Origin: Streptomyces xylophagus
GTDB taxonomy: Bacteria; Actinomycetota; Actinomycetes; Streptomycetales; Streptomycetaceae
Direction of reading: 5' to 3'
NCBI RefSeq assembly: GCF_000716435.1
Contig: NZ_JNWO01000013.1
Location: 186,001 to 250,000, forward strand
DNA length: 64,000 nucleotides
The translations under genes and the position numbers were made by a program. The notes beneath the pieces are model-generated. The model was not told the origin of the DNA. It saw only the letters and a program-made list of their open reading frames with translations, and made no database searches. This document shows positions 52,082 through 60,861 of this stretch, in pieces. Positions within the stretch are counted from its first letter, which is position 1; the number at the start of each line of letters is the position of its first letter.

Positions 52082-53053
52082 TCATTGGGTGCGGGTCCGG
52101 CGGTACTCGTGCGGCGGTACGCCGTAGGCCGTGCGGAACGCCCGGGTGAAGGCGGAGTGGTCGCGGAAGCCCCAGCGGGCGGCGACGCGGTGCACCGGCA
52201 GCTCGCGCAGACGCCGGTCGGCGAGGTCGCGGCGGGCCCGCTCCAGGCGGCCCTGGCGGATCAGCGCGGTGACCGTGGTGCCGCGGGCCCGGAAGAGGCG
52301 GTGCAGATAGCTGACGGATATGTGGTGGGCGGTGGCCACCGCGCGCGGGGTCAGGTCGGGATCGGCCAGGTGCGTCCGGATGTAGGACTCGATGCGAGGG
52401 AGTAGGCCGCGGCCCCGGGGCGGCGCGGCGGGGCTGGTGTCGAGGTGGTGGGTGAGGGTCGCCGCCAGCAGGTCCAGGGCGACCGCGCCCAGCCGGGCCT
52501 CGTCGGCGGCCGGATAGGCGCGGGGGTCGGCGGCCAGGTCGGTCAGGAAGTGGGTGAGCAGCGCGCCCAGCCCTGTCCGGCCGGGTAACAGGATTCCCGC
52601 GAGCCGGTCGATCCGGCGGGCCGGGAGCGGCAGCAGGGACCGGGGCACGTCCGCCCGCAGCAGGGTGGCCGGTCCCGGACCGGTGATCCGCAGCCGGAGC
52701 GGCCGCGCACTGTCGTAGAAGGTGAGGCCCGGGCCGCGCAGGGCGGCCACGCGGCCCGCCTGGGACACCGTGAGGGCGCCGTGCAGGGGGAACACCACCG
52801 AGCACAGGCCGGGGTCGGAGCGGCGGATCAGCGGGGCGGTGCGGTACAGGACGGAGGGAGAGCAGGTCAGTTCCAGGAGGCGCAGCGGCCCGAGGTCCCG
52901 GGTGCGGGCCAGGGCCCGGAAGTCCGCACCGGCTCCGCTGGTCGCCCGCATCGGGGGGTCGCCGCCGCGCAGGAAGTCGTCGAAGCCGGCCAGTCGGCCG
53001 GTCGATGGCAGGTCTTCGCTGCGGAACGCCGTCCTGAACGCTGTGCCGATCAC
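52082..53053 (-). CDS. AraC-family transcriptional regulator (paralogue)
   Basis: About 323 residues from the GTG at 53053, which has GGGGG 5 nt upstream; GTG 53077 is an alternative adding eight residues. The N-terminal half resembles AraC-binding-like domains (GLCSVVFPLHGALTVSQAGR, LRGPGLTFYDSARP). The C-terminal double HTH includes LTPRAVATAHHISVSYLHRL and VHRVAARWGFRDHSAFTRAF, with the RTAYGVPPHEYRRTRTQ end. It shares the HISVSYLHRLF and RLERAR..LAD blocks with the downstream regulator. Both probably arose by tandem duplication. Confidence 0.88.
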   Translation of the reverse strand: MIGTAFRTAFRSEDLPSTGRLAGFDDFLRGGDPPMRATSGAGADFRALARTRDLGPLRLLELTCSPSVLYRTAPLIRRSDPGLCSVVFPLHGALTVSQAGRVAALRGPGLTFYDSARPLRLRITGPGPATLLRADVPRSLLPLPARRIDRLAGILLPGRTGLGALLTHFLTDLAADPRAYPAADEARLGAVALDLLAATLTHHLDTSPAAPPRGRGLLPRIESYIRTHLADPDLTPRAVATAHHISVSYLHRLFRARGTTVTALIRQGRLERARRDLADRRLRELPVHRVAARWGFRDHSAFTRAFRTAYGVPPHEYRRTRTQ

Positions 53054-53163
53054 ACGATCCCCCGGTCGATCGTCCACCTATTCGATTGTTGGATCGCCGA
53101 GCGGGGGTTCGGGATGTGTGCTGGAGTGGCTATTTGTAAATGGAGGGCGGCCCGTAACTTCGC

Positions 53164-53219
53164 GTTCACCTGTTGGCCCCGGCAGGGTTGATATCCAGCG
53201 TCGAACATCTCCTACGGTC
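53164..53219 (+). promoter_or_regulatory. Shared nonulosonate-locus promoter, copy A
   Basis: GTTCACC (53164-53170) and CTACGGTC (53212-53219) with 41 bp between. TACGGT at 53213-53218 is the likely -10. A TTGATA at 53188-53193 could be a -35 with a long 19-nt spacer. Copies with identical spacing precede the other two transcription units of the locus. Confidence 0.6.
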
Positions 53220-53255
53220 ACAAGAATCCGCCCCGGAGAGAGCCCAGGTGTACGC

Positions 53256-54242
53256 GTGACCAACCGCCCCCCAACACTGTCCGTGATCGTCCCTTGCTAC
53301 AACATCGAGGCCTATGTCCCGGAAACGGTGACCAGCCTGATCAACAACGCGAAGGACGAGTTCGAGTTCCTGTTCGTCGAGGACCGCTCGACCAAGGACA
53401 AGACCTATGAGGCTCTCCTGGAGCTGACGAAGCGGCTCCCGAACAGCAGGGTGATCCGGCACGAGAAGAACGGCGGTCTGGCCACCGCCCGCAACACCGG
53501 GATCGACGCGGCCGAGGGCCGCTACCTCACGTTCCTCGACGGCGACGACTGGCTCGCGCCGGGCTATCTCGCCGACCTGGTGGACGTCATCGAGCGCTTC
53601 GACGTCGACTTCGTGCGGACGGACCACGTCACCGTCACCGGTGTGGAGAGGGCCATCCAGCGCTCGCCGGAAGGCCGTCGGCACACCCCGCTCGACCCGC
53701 GCAGCTCGATCCTGCCGGTCGACGACACGACCATGGTCGACTACCCGTACGCCTGGGCCGGCATCTACCACCGCCGCCTCCTCGACCGGGGCCTGCTGCG
53801 CTTCCACGACGGCCTGCGCACCGCCGAGGACCGCCCCTGGATCTGGGAACTGCACCGCAAGGCGGAGTCCTACGTCGCCGCCAGTCTGCGCGGGGTCTTC
53901 TACCGCCGGGGCCTGGCCGGCTCGCTGACCCAGATCGGCGACGTCCGCCAGCTCGACTTCTTCCGCTCCTTCGACCTGGTCCTCGCCGAACTCGCCGACG
54001 ATCCCGAGGCCGCGAAGCTGCGCAAGAAGGCGCTGCGCAACTACTGCGTCGTCATCGCCCACCAGCTCCTGGACCGGGGCCGCTTCGAGCGCAGCGTGCA
54101 CGCCAAGCTGCGGCAGATGGCCGCCGAGGCGCTCGGCCGGATGACGGAGACCGAACTCAACGACGCGCTCGTCGGCATGGGCGAGGAACGCGTGCACACG
54201 CTGCGGCGCATCCGCGGTGGCATGAAGGGAGTCGCGGCATGA
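53256..54242 (+). CDS. Family 2 glycosyltransferase (first copy)
   Basis: The 328-residue GT-A enzyme starts at the GTG at 53256. Marks are LSVIVPCYNIEAYVPETVTS, FVEDRST, NGGLATARNTGIDAAEGRYL and the DxD-like metal motif LTFLDGDDWLAPG. The second half (TAEDRPWIWELHRKAESYVA, GVFYRRGLAGSLTQIGDVRQ) is shared with the copy at 58322-59302, nearly without gaps. It overlaps the following polysialyltransferase-like gene by 4 nt (ATGA). Probably adds a sugar to the linkage or backbone of the cell-wall polymer; donor unknown. Confidence 0.9.
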   Translation: MTNRPPTLSVIVPCYNIEAYVPETVTSLINNAKDEFEFLFVEDRSTKDKTYEALLELTKRLPNSRVIRHEKNGGLATARNTGIDAAEGRYLTFLDGDDWLAPGYLADLVDVIERFDVDFVRTDHVTVTGVERAIQRSPEGRRHTPLDPRSSILPVDDTTMVDYPYAWAGIYHRRLLDRGLLRFHDGLRTAEDRPWIWELHRKAESYVAASLRGVFYRRGLAGSLTQIGDVRQLDFFRSFDLVLAELADDPEAAKLRKKALRNYCVVIAHQLLDRGRFERSVHAKLRQMAAEALGRMTETELNDALVGMGEERVHTLRRIRGGMKGVAA

Positions 54243-55597
54243 GCGGCAAGAGCGGCACGACACAGATCTTCTTCTCGGCCACGCAGTACGCCGCCGCGAC
54301 CGTCACCGCCGCGATCCGCGCCGGTTTCTTCGGCCCCCGTACGGCCCACCGCCGCATCCTCGTGGTCAGCAACACCGCCGCCGTGCCCGAGGTCGGCACC
54401 CCGCTGGACCGGATGCCCGGCTTCGAGAAGCTGCGCCCCGAGTTCGACGAGGTCCGCTCGTGGAACGAGTTCATCTCCCCCTTCCACCCGGCCGGCTGGT
54501 CCCCGCGCGCCCAGGACACCGCCCTGTGGGAGAAGGCCGTACGCCTGGCCTGGAACCTCGGTGACGAGGACGTGGAGATCGCCTGCGAGTCCATCCAGGC
54601 CAACCCCTCCCGCGCTGTCGCCGACATCTTCGCCGACAGCAAGGTGCACGTGTACGCGGACGGCCTGATGAGCTACGGCCCCACCCGCAACCGCATCCCG
54701 CACAACCTGAACAGCCGGATAGCCCGGGTGCTGCACCTCGACCTGATACCCGGGCTGCGCCCGATGCTGCTCTCCGAGTACGGCGTCGAACCGCAGCCCA
54801 TCCCGAACGAGGCGATCGTCGACGTGCTCGCCCAGATCGGCGAGGAGGGCGCCTCGATCCTCGCCGACCGGCTGCCCGCCGAGGACCGGCCGACGGCCGT
54901 GATGCTCGGCCAGTACCTCTCCGCCATCGACCTGATCACCCAGGACGAGGAGGAGCAGCTGCACGTCCGCATGCTGCGCGCCGCGGCGAAGGCGGGCCAC
55001 CAGGACATCCTGTTCAAGCCCCACCCCAGCGCACCGGCCGTCTACAGCAAGTCACTCGAGGAGTCGGCGGCCCAACTCGGCGTCCGCCTCACGGTGTTGC
55101 GCGAGCCGGTCCTCGCCGAGACCGTGTTCGCCTACCTGCGCCCGCAGTTGGTCATCGGCTGCTTCTCCACCGCGCTGATGACGGCCGCCGCCTTCTACGA
55201 CATCCCCGTCGCCCGCGTCGGCACCGGACTGCTCCTCGAACGCATCACGCCGTACGAGAACAGCAACCGCATCCCGCTCACCGTGATCGACGCGATCCTG
55301 CCCGACGCGGAGAAGGACAAGGTCGGGCAGCCGCTCGAACTGGGCCGTCTCGCCGAGGAGTTGGCGCCGCTGGTGCAGGCGGTCGGCTACTGCATGCAGG
55401 CGCTCAAGTACCACGGGATGCGCGACGAGGTCACCGACTGGCTGGCCGTCCACCTCGACGAGTACCCGCAGTACTTCAAGAAGCGCCGGCTCACCAGCCT
55501 GCGGCTGCCCGGCGGCAGCCCGGTGCGCGCGGAGTCACTGCGCAGGAACCCGACCGTACGGCGCGTGGTGCGCCGTATCAGGGCCGCGCAGGCCTGA
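54239..55597 (+). CDS. Polysialyltransferase-like glycosyltransferase (first copy)
   Basis: The product has 452 residues. The features of bacterial alpha-2,8-polysialyltransferases are present: the acidic-Gly motif VYADGLMSYGPTRN (Asp141), KPHPSAP (His262, CMP-donor site) and the GCFSTALMTAAA serine/threonine motif at 308-319. No signal peptide or TM, so it acts at the cytoplasmic face. It forms a pair with the preceding GT2 gene and is paralogous to the product of 56982-58322. With NeuA/NeuB-type genes close by, it likely polymerises a nonulosonic acid such as Kdn. The C-terminal RRNPTVRRVVRRIRAAQA is basic and may bind membrane. Confidence 0.82.
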   Translation: MSGKSGTTQIFFSATQYAAATVTAAIRAGFFGPRTAHRRILVVSNTAAVPEVGTPLDRMPGFEKLRPEFDEVRSWNEFISPFHPAGWSPRAQDTALWEKAVRLAWNLGDEDVEIACESIQANPSRAVADIFADSKVHVYADGLMSYGPTRNRIPHNLNSRIARVLHLDLIPGLRPMLLSEYGVEPQPIPNEAIVDVLAQIGEEGASILADRLPAEDRPTAVMLGQYLSAIDLITQDEEEQLHVRMLRAAAKAGHQDILFKPHPSAPAVYSKSLEESAAQLGVRLTVLREPVLAETVFAYLRPQLVIGCFSTALMTAAAFYDIPVARVGTGLLLERITPYENSNRIPLTVIDAILPDAEKDKVGQPLELGRLAEELAPLVQAVGYCMQALKYHGMRDEVTDWLAVHLDEYPQYFKKRRLTSLRLPGGSPVRAESLRRNPTVRRVVRRIRAAQA

Positions 55598-55606
55598 ACG
55601 GACAAC

Positions 55607-55637
55607 AGGTGCCCCCCGGCCATGTCGGGGGGCACCT
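55607..55637. terminator. Bidirectional terminator
   Basis: AGGTGCCCCCCG (55607-55618), loop GCCATGT, CGGGGGGCACCT (55626-55637): a perfect 12-bp stem between the convergent polysialyltransferase-like and acyltransferase genes. Confidence 0.9.
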
Positions 55638-55656
55638 GAGGCGTTTGAGGGCCGTG

Positions 55657-56838
55657 TCACTTGCCGCCGCTGAGCCGGGCCGCCAGCTGCTTCGACTGGG
55701 CGGTCATCGTCCGCTTCAGCCGGGTTCCGAACGGCTTCTCGACGAAGCGGTTCATGAGATAGGCCAGGCTCAGCAGGATCGCCACGGTCAGCACGAGCGT
55801 CGCGTACGGGTCGAGCCCGAGGCCCCGGTGCAGGATGCGGATCGCGAACCAGCCCAGGTGCTCGTGGATCAGATAGAAGGGGTACGTCAGCGCGCCCGCC
55901 AGCGTCAGCCAGCTCCAGTTCGCCCAGCGCAGCCAGCCCAGCGCCACCGCCGCCACGGCCGCGAACGCGAGGAACGAAATCGCCTGGATGACATGGGGGT
56001 TGCGGTGGAAGTCGCCGTGCATACCGGGGTGCCACAGCGCCGTCACCGAGTAGCGCTGGCCCAGCAGGAAGGACATGCCGACGATGCCCCACAGCAGGAA
56101 GTCGCTGCCGTAGCGGTGGATCAGGTACAGGGCGAGGCCGCCGATGAAGTACGGCGCGTGGTCGCGCATCACCAACTCGTCCGTCAGCGCGGTGTCCGCG
56201 ACCCGGGCGAAGGCGCCGGCCAGGGTCCACAGGATGCAGAAGGTGACCACCCGGCGGTAGGTGACGCCCTTCCAGATCACGAAGAGTGCGAAGAGGACGT
56301 AGAAGCGCATCTCGACCCACAGCGTCCAGCACACGCCGAGGACGCGGGGCACGCCCATCGGCTGCTGGAGCATGGTGAAGTTCATCAGGAACTCGTCGGA
56401 GCGCAGCGGGTGGACGACCACCGGCAGCAGGACCGACGCGGCGCCGACCATCAACAGGGCCGCCCAGTACGCCGGATAGAGGCGGGCGATCCGGGAGCGG
56501 AAGAAGTCGCCGAGGGTCTTGCCCCAGCTGCTCATGCAGATCACGAAGCCGCTGATGACGAAGAAGAACTGCACTCCGAGGCAGCCGTAGGTGCCGATCT
56601 TGGAGAGGGTCGGGAACAGCAGGCCCGGGGACTGGTGCCAGGACGAGGAGATCGTGCCGTTCTTGCCCGTGAAGTGGTACAGGCACACCATCAGCGCGGC
56701 CAGCAGCCGCAGCCCGTCCAGGGCGCGCAACCGGTTCTCCCGGCGGGGGGCGGGCGGGGCGACGGGTGGCTGCTCCGGGTCCTGCCCAGGGTCCTGGCCC
56801 CGCAGGGTGGGTGCCAGGGCCTGGTCAACCGCGTTCAT
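55657..56838 (-). CDS. Membrane acyltransferase (OafA/YrhL, Acyltransferase_3)
   Basis: The 393-residue protein has about ten TM segments after a 35-residue Pro/Gln-rich N-terminus. The family motif is RLRALDGLRLLAALMVCLYH (catalytic His at the end), with GVQFFFVISGFVICMSS and FRSRIARLYPAYWAALL next. These proteins transfer acetyl or other acyl groups to cell-surface glycans. Between two GT2/polysialyltransferase pairs, it probably O-acetylates the nonulosonate polymer. Transcribed alone; a TAGCGT at 56896-56891 may be its -10, with no GTTMACC box at the shared distance. Confidence 0.88.
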   Translation of the reverse strand: MNAVDQALAPTLRGQDPGQDPEQPPVAPPAPRRENRLRALDGLRLLAALMVCLYHFTGKNGTISSSWHQSPGLLFPTLSKIGTYGCLGVQFFFVISGFVICMSSWGKTLGDFFRSRIARLYPAYWAALLMVGAASVLLPVVVHPLRSDEFLMNFTMLQQPMGVPRVLGVCWTLWVEMRFYVLFALFVIWKGVTYRRVVTFCILWTLAGAFARVADTALTDELVMRDHAPYFIGGLALYLIHRYGSDFLLWGIVGMSFLLGQRYSVTALWHPGMHGDFHRNPHVIQAISFLAFAAVAAVALGWLRWANWSWLTLAGALTYPFYLIHEHLGWFAIRILHRGLGLDPYATLVLTVAILLSLAYLMNRFVEKPFGTRLKRTMTAQSKQLAARLSGGK

Positions 56839-56981
56839 CCTGGGCCTTTCTCGCCGACGTCGAATGGCTGTTCCGCGACGGAACGATGTGACGCTACGAA
56901 CGTTCGACGGATGAGAGGCAATTCACCGGCGACACACAGGGGTCTCCTACATGTCGCCCGGATGAACAATTTGAATGGACG

Positions 56982-58322
56982 CTAACGTCCGGACAAAGCC
57001 CGGGCGCGGCGCGCGATCCGCCGTACGGTCTGATTGCGCGGAATGAAGGACAGTTGTGCCGGTACGGCACCGGGCAGCGCCAGCGCGGTCAGGCGACGGC
57101 GTTTGAAATAGCGCCAGGTGTGCGGATTGAGCCGGGTCGAGAGATAGCGCTCGGCGTCCTCGCGCAGCCGCGGATAGATCTTGGGCTGCATCGCGAAGCC
57201 GACCGCCTTGAGCAGTCCGGACAGTTCGTCCACCTTCTCCGGCGACGGCATCCGCCAGTCCGTCACCGCCTTCTTGTCACCGAGGTCCGGCAGTACGGCG
57301 TCCACGATGGTCAGCGGCACCCGGTTGCTGTTCTGGTAGGGCGCCAGCCGGGCCAGCACGGTGTCGGTGCCGACGCGCGCGACCGGGATGTCGTACAGGC
57401 CGGCGGCGGTGAACAGGGCGGTGGAGAAGCAGCCGACGACCAGGGCGGGGCGCATCCGCTGGAAGGCGACCTCGGCGAGCACCGGCCGGTCCAGGAGGGT
57501 GAGTTCAGCACCCAGCTTCTTCGCCTCGTCCTCCAGGAGTCGGGACCAGCGGGAGGGCGCCACCGGGTGCGGCTTGAACACCAGCGTGCGGTGGCCGAGC
57601 GCCACCGCGCCGCGCACCATGCGCAGATGCAGCTCCTCCTCCTGCTGGTCGGTGAGGATGCCGAGCGCGGCGAGGTACTGGCCCAGCAGCAGGGCCGGTT
57701 GACCCTCCACGGCCGGCAATTCCTCCTCGGACTCGGCGAGTTGGCCAAGTACCTTGAGGAAGGCCTCCGTCGGTACCAGCTCCGGCGGGACGCCGAACTC
57801 GGTGAGCAGCAGCGGGGTGAGGCCCGGGACGAGATCGAGGTGCAGCAGCCGCTCGATGCGGGTGCCGACCAGCGGGTCGATCTTGTCGCGCGTGGGGCCA
57901 TAACTTATGAGGCCGTCCGCGTAGACGTCGACCGGGGCGCCGGTGAACAGCTGGCACAGCGCGAGCGACGGATTGACCTGCACGGACTCCACCGCGAGCC
58001 GGATCTCGTCGTCGCCCAGCTGCCACAGCAGCCGTACGTACCGCTCCCACATCGGGACGTCGTCGCCCCGCGGGCTCCAACCGCTCGGGTGGAAGGGGGA
58101 GATGGTCTCGTTCCACGACAGCACCTCGTCGAAGCGCCCGCGCAACTGGTCGAAGCCCGGCATCGAGTCCACCGACGGGGTGGTCTCCGGGTTCGCCGCG
58201 TTGTTGGTGATCAGCAGCAGCCTGCGGTCGGCCTCGCCGAGGAGCCCAGCGTCCAGCGCGGCGGCCAGCGTCGCCGCGCCGTACAGGGTCGACGCGCACA
58301 GGATCTGGGTGGTGCGGGGCAT
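56982..58322 (-). CDS. Polysialyltransferase-like glycosyltransferase (second copy)
   Basis: The 446-residue paralogue of the enzyme at 54239 carries the same motifs: VYADGLISYGPTRDK, VFKPHPVAPSRWS and VGCFSTALFTAAGLYDIPVA. ATG 58322 overlaps the upstream GT2 stop by 1 nt (TGATG); the open frame extends to 58529 without a better start. Identity with copy one is strong in WNE.ISPFHP.GWSPR and RVG.....R..PY.NSNR.PLT. The C-terminus is basic (RNQTVRRIARRARALSGR), as in the first copy. Two divergent paralogues suggest different acceptors or linkages. Confidence 0.82.
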   Translation of the reverse strand: MPRTTQILCASTLYGAATLAAALDAGLLGEADRRLLLITNNAANPETTPSVDSMPGFDQLRGRFDEVLSWNETISPFHPSGWSPRGDDVPMWERYVRLLWQLGDDEIRLAVESVQVNPSLALCQLFTGAPVDVYADGLISYGPTRDKIDPLVGTRIERLLHLDLVPGLTPLLLTEFGVPPELVPTEAFLKVLGQLAESEEELPAVEGQPALLLGQYLAALGILTDQQEEELHLRMVRGAVALGHRTLVFKPHPVAPSRWSRLLEDEAKKLGAELTLLDRPVLAEVAFQRMRPALVVGCFSTALFTAAGLYDIPVARVGTDTVLARLAPYQNSNRVPLTIVDAVLPDLGDKKAVTDWRMPSPEKVDELSGLLKAVGFAMQPKIYPRLREDAERYLSTRLNPHTWRYFKRRRLTALALPGAVPAQLSFIPRNQTVRRIARRARALSGR

Positions 58323-59302
58323 CAGGCGGCCACCGTCCGCGCCGAGGTGGGACGGCGGCGCAGTCGCCGCAGCCGGCTCGCGCGCTGGGGGTCCATCGAG
58401 TCCATCACGTCCGCGAGTACGTCCTGCGGCATGCGCTTGAGCGCGGCGGAACTCAGTGAACGCAGTTTTCGAGCCACGGCGGGTTCGAACCTCTCGATCG
58501 ATCCGAGATGATGAGCCATGATCGCGCAATAGGTGCGCACTGCTTTGGGCAGCAGTTTTTCGGCATCGGGGTCACCCGCGGTTTCCTCGATTACCTGGTC
58601 GAACGCACGAATGAAATCGAGTTGCCGCACATCCCCGATCTGGGTGAGCGAGGAGGCGACCCCGCGCCGGTAGAACACCCCGAGCAGCCCCACCGTGGCG
58701 AAGGACTCCGCCTCCCGGTGCAGCTTCCAGATCCACGGCCGGTCCTCGGCCGTGCGCAGCCCGTCGGTGAAGTGCAGCAGGCCCCGGTCGACGAGTCTGC
58801 GGTGGTAGATGCCCGCCCAGGCGTAGGCGTAGTCGACGGAGGTGGAGCGGTCGGCGGGCAGGATCGCGTCCCGCGGGTTCAGCACCACACCGCGCCGGCC
58901 CTGCGGCACCCGGGCGATCGAGCGGGCCTTCGCCGTGCACACCACGTGGTCGGTGCGGACGAAGTCGCAGCCGAGTTCCTCGATGGCGGCCAGCAGCCGC
59001 GGGAAGTAGTCCGGGGCGAGCCAGTCGTCGCCGTCCAGAAACGTCAGATACTCGCCACGTGCCTTGTCGATGCCGGTGTTGCGGGCGGTCGCCAGCCCTC
59101 CGTTCTTCTTGTGTCTGACATGCACGACGCCTGGCAACTCCCGCTCTGCGCGCGCGAGAATGTCCGGTGTCTCGTCGGTCGAACAGTCGTCGACGAAGAT
59201 GAATTCGAAGTCCTCCCGTGTGTTCGCACGCAGGCTCTTCAGGGTGTCGGGCGCGTATTGCTGCACGTTGTAGAACGGCACGATGACGGAGAGCTTGACC
59301 AC
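58322..59302 (-). CDS. Family 2 glycosyltransferase (second copy)
   Basis: About 326 residues starting at a GTG at 59302 (VVKLSVIVPFYNV). I chose it because the promoter's -10 ends at 59310, leaving 7 nt; ATG 59308 (MGVV...) gives 328 residues, the length of the first copy, and is the alternative. Motifs match the first copy: FVDDCST, NGGLATARNTGIDKARGEYL, LTFLDGDDWLAPD, TAEDRPWIWKLHREAESFAT and RRGVASSLTQIGDVRQ. Coupled to the second polysialyltransferase-like gene. Confidence 0.88.
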   Translation of the reverse strand: MVKLSVIVPFYNVQQYAPDTLKSLRANTREDFEFIFVDDCSTDETPDILARAERELPGVVHVRHKKNGGLATARNTGIDKARGEYLTFLDGDDWLAPDYFPRLLAAIEELGCDFVRTDHVVCTAKARSIARVPQGRRGVVLNPRDAILPADRSTSVDYAYAWAGIYHRRLVDRGLLHFTDGLRTAEDRPWIWKLHREAESFATVGLLGVFYRRGVASSLTQIGDVRQLDFIRAFDQVIEETAGDPDAEKLLPKAVRTYCAIMAHHLGSIERFEPAVARKLRSLSSAALKRMPQDVLADVMDSMDPQRASRLRRLRRRPTSARTVAA

Positions 59303-59308
59303 CCCCAT

Positions 59309-59364
59309 GACGTTAGAGGGCGCTCCGGCATCGGTCTTTACCATTGGTTTGATGTCGGGTGAAC
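59309..59364 (-). promoter_or_regulatory. Shared nonulosonate-locus promoter, copy B (GT2 second copy)
   Basis: On the minus strand GTTCACC (59364-59358), 41 bp, CTAACGTC (59316-59309). -10 TAACGT at 59315-59310, then 7 nt, then GTG at 59302. The arrangement predicts a leaderless mRNA. Confidence 0.6.
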
Positions 59365-59438
59365 GCCATGTGGCGAACCAGTGAACCAGGAATTTTTCCG
59401 GCCCCGCCACGCCCTGATTCGTCATTCGGCGGTGTGCT

Positions 59439-59494
59439 GTTAACCCTTTGTTGCCTTCGGGTTGGGCCGATCAACGGAATGGCTTCCTAGCGTC
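59439..59494 (+). promoter_or_regulatory. Shared nonulosonate-locus promoter, copy C (putative glycosyltransferase gene)
   Basis: GTTAACC (59439-59445), 41 bp, CTAGCGTC (59487-59494). -10 TAGCGT at 59488-59493, then CTTCGGT (7 nt), then GTG at 59501. Divergent from copy B, with 74 bp between the two GTTMACC boxes, so one region controls both arms of the locus. Confidence 0.6.
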
Positions 59495-59500
59495 TTCGGT

Positions 59501-60829
59501 GTGCCAGCAAGTGCAACGCAGACCCTGCGAGTCGCCGTTCTCGCGGATTCCGACACCCGGTGGAAATGGGGTTCGCTCACCGCGAACCGCATCGCACCGG
59601 CGAATTCGGACATCTCTTTGGACGGGTACCTCCTGCGGGGTCGTGCCACCCCAACAGCCCGCCAGCTGAAGGAAGTCGGCGTCACCGCGGACTCCCTCCG
59701 CGAGGTGACCGCCGTCGAGTTCCTGCGCGCCATGGAGAAGGAGCCGTACGACGTCCTCGTGCTCTCCCTCGTCGGCGGCGGGGTCCAGGCGATGCTGCAC
59801 GGGCTGGCCCGGGCCTGGGACGGGCGCACCGAGCGGCCCGTCGTCGTCACCGGCTATGTCGGGGTCGTCTACGAGAAGCTCACCGACGGTCTGCTGCTAC
59901 GGCACGGCGCGGACCTCGTCCTCGCCAACTCCCGCCAGGACGCGGACCGTTTCAAGGCGGTCTACGACGGGGTCGGCGCCGACTCCTCGTCGGTGACCGA
60001 GGTCGCCCTGCCGTTCCTCGGCGGGGACACCTATACGGGCGAGCACGACCCGTACACGGTCGTCTTCGCCGTGCAGCCCTCGGTGCCCGACAACCGCCGG
60101 GACCGCGACTACCTGCTCAACAGGGCGATCCAGCACGCCCGTTTCCACCCGAACCGCGAGGTGCTGCTCAAGCTGCGCTCCAAGCCCGGCGAACACACCA
60201 CGCACATCGAGGAGTTGCCCTACCAGAAGCTGGTCCAGGGCAAGGACCTCCCCGCCAACTTCAGCCTCGTGTACGGGCACATGGGCGACGTGCTCGACCG
60301 CACCGACCTCCTGGTGACCATCAGTTCCACGGCCGCCCTGGAGTCCCTGCACCGCCGTATCCCCACCGTCGTGCTGACCGACCTCGGCATCCGCGAGGGG
60401 CTCGGCAACCACCACTTCGTGGGCTCCGGGTGCCTCGCCTCCTGGGACCAGCTCGACGCCGGGTACAAGCCGGTGCCGGACGCGGAGTGGGTGGCCCGGC
60501 AGGGGGTCATGGCTGGGGGTCCCCCCTCTGGGGGAGGGTCGTACGAGACGGCCTTCGACGCGGCCCGGGAGCGGATCGCCAAGCTGCTGGCCGGCGCCGA
60601 CATGCCCGCCCTGAAGCCGTACTACACGCCCGAGACCGCCCCCGGCTATCTGCCCGGCATCCTCGCCCGCCACCACCTCGGCCCCGACGGCACCCCGCTG
60701 CCGGGCGCCCCCGCCGCGGACAAGGAGCCGGGGCCCGTCCGGCAGATCGTGCGCCGGGCCGCGCGCGGCGCCTACCGCCACGGCGTGCAGCGCGTGGCGC
60801 CCGTCATCCGCCGGATGGGGGAGCTGTGA
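59501..60829 (+). CDS. Putative GT-B glycosyltransferase (DUF6716-like)
   Basis: The 442-residue protein starts at the GTG at 59501 without a ribosome site. TLRVAVLADSDTRWKWGSLT opens a Rossmann-like half, with GYVGVVYEKLTDGLLLRHGA and VLANSRQDADRF. A second half has FAVQPSVPDNRRDRDYLLNR, the donor-site-like LLVTISSTAALESLHRRIPT and GLGNHHFVGSG. I recall this family as DUF6716 'putative glycosyltransferase'. A segment MAGGPPSGGGS near residue 342 comes from an inserted hairpin repeat and should be a surface loop. Starts the operon with the cytidylyltransferase and NeuB genes, so it probably glycosylates the polymer. Confidence 0.75.
   Translation: MPASATQTLRVAVLADSDTRWKWGSLTANRIAPANSDISLDGYLLRGRATPTARQLKEVGVTADSLREVTAVEFLRAMEKEPYDVLVLSLVGGGVQAMLHGLARAWDGRTERPVVVTGYVGVVYEKLTDGLLLRHGADLVLANSRQDADRFKAVYDGVGADSSSVTEVALPFLGGDTYTGEHDPYTVVFAVQPSVPDNRRDRDYLLNRAIQHARFHPNREVLLKLRSKPGEHTTHIEELPYQKLVQGKDLPANFSLVYGHMGDVLDRTDLLVTISSTAALESLHRRIPTVVLTDLGIREGLGNHHFVGSGCLASWDQLDAGYKPVPDAEWVARQGVMAGGPPSGGGSYETAFDAARERIAKLLAGADMPALKPYYTPETAPGYLPGILARHHLGPDGTPLPGAPAADKEPGPVRQIVRRAARGAYRHGVQRVAPVIRRMGEL
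60511..60539 (+). repeat. Short GC hairpin repeat inserted in frame
   Basis: GGCTGGGGGTCCCCCCTCTG then GGGGGAGGG: G-tract and C-tract blocks that fold into hairpins (CCCCC-TCT-GGGGG). It encodes AGGPPSGGG inside the putative glycosyltransferase. I recall the same type of sequence scattered through streptomycete genomes. It differs from the GGGGAACTGCGCGACCAG repeat family. Confidence 0.65.
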
Positions 60830-60861
60830 ACGTCAGGATTCCCGCTCAAGGAGTAGAGCCC

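Noticed and set aside
59358..59389. PHO box (GTTCACC direct repeats) upstream of the second GT2 gene
   Set aside because: GTTCACT and GTTCACC are 22 bp apart, but the middle 11-bp unit is not conserved, and the GTTCACC is better explained as part of the three-fold promoter signature.
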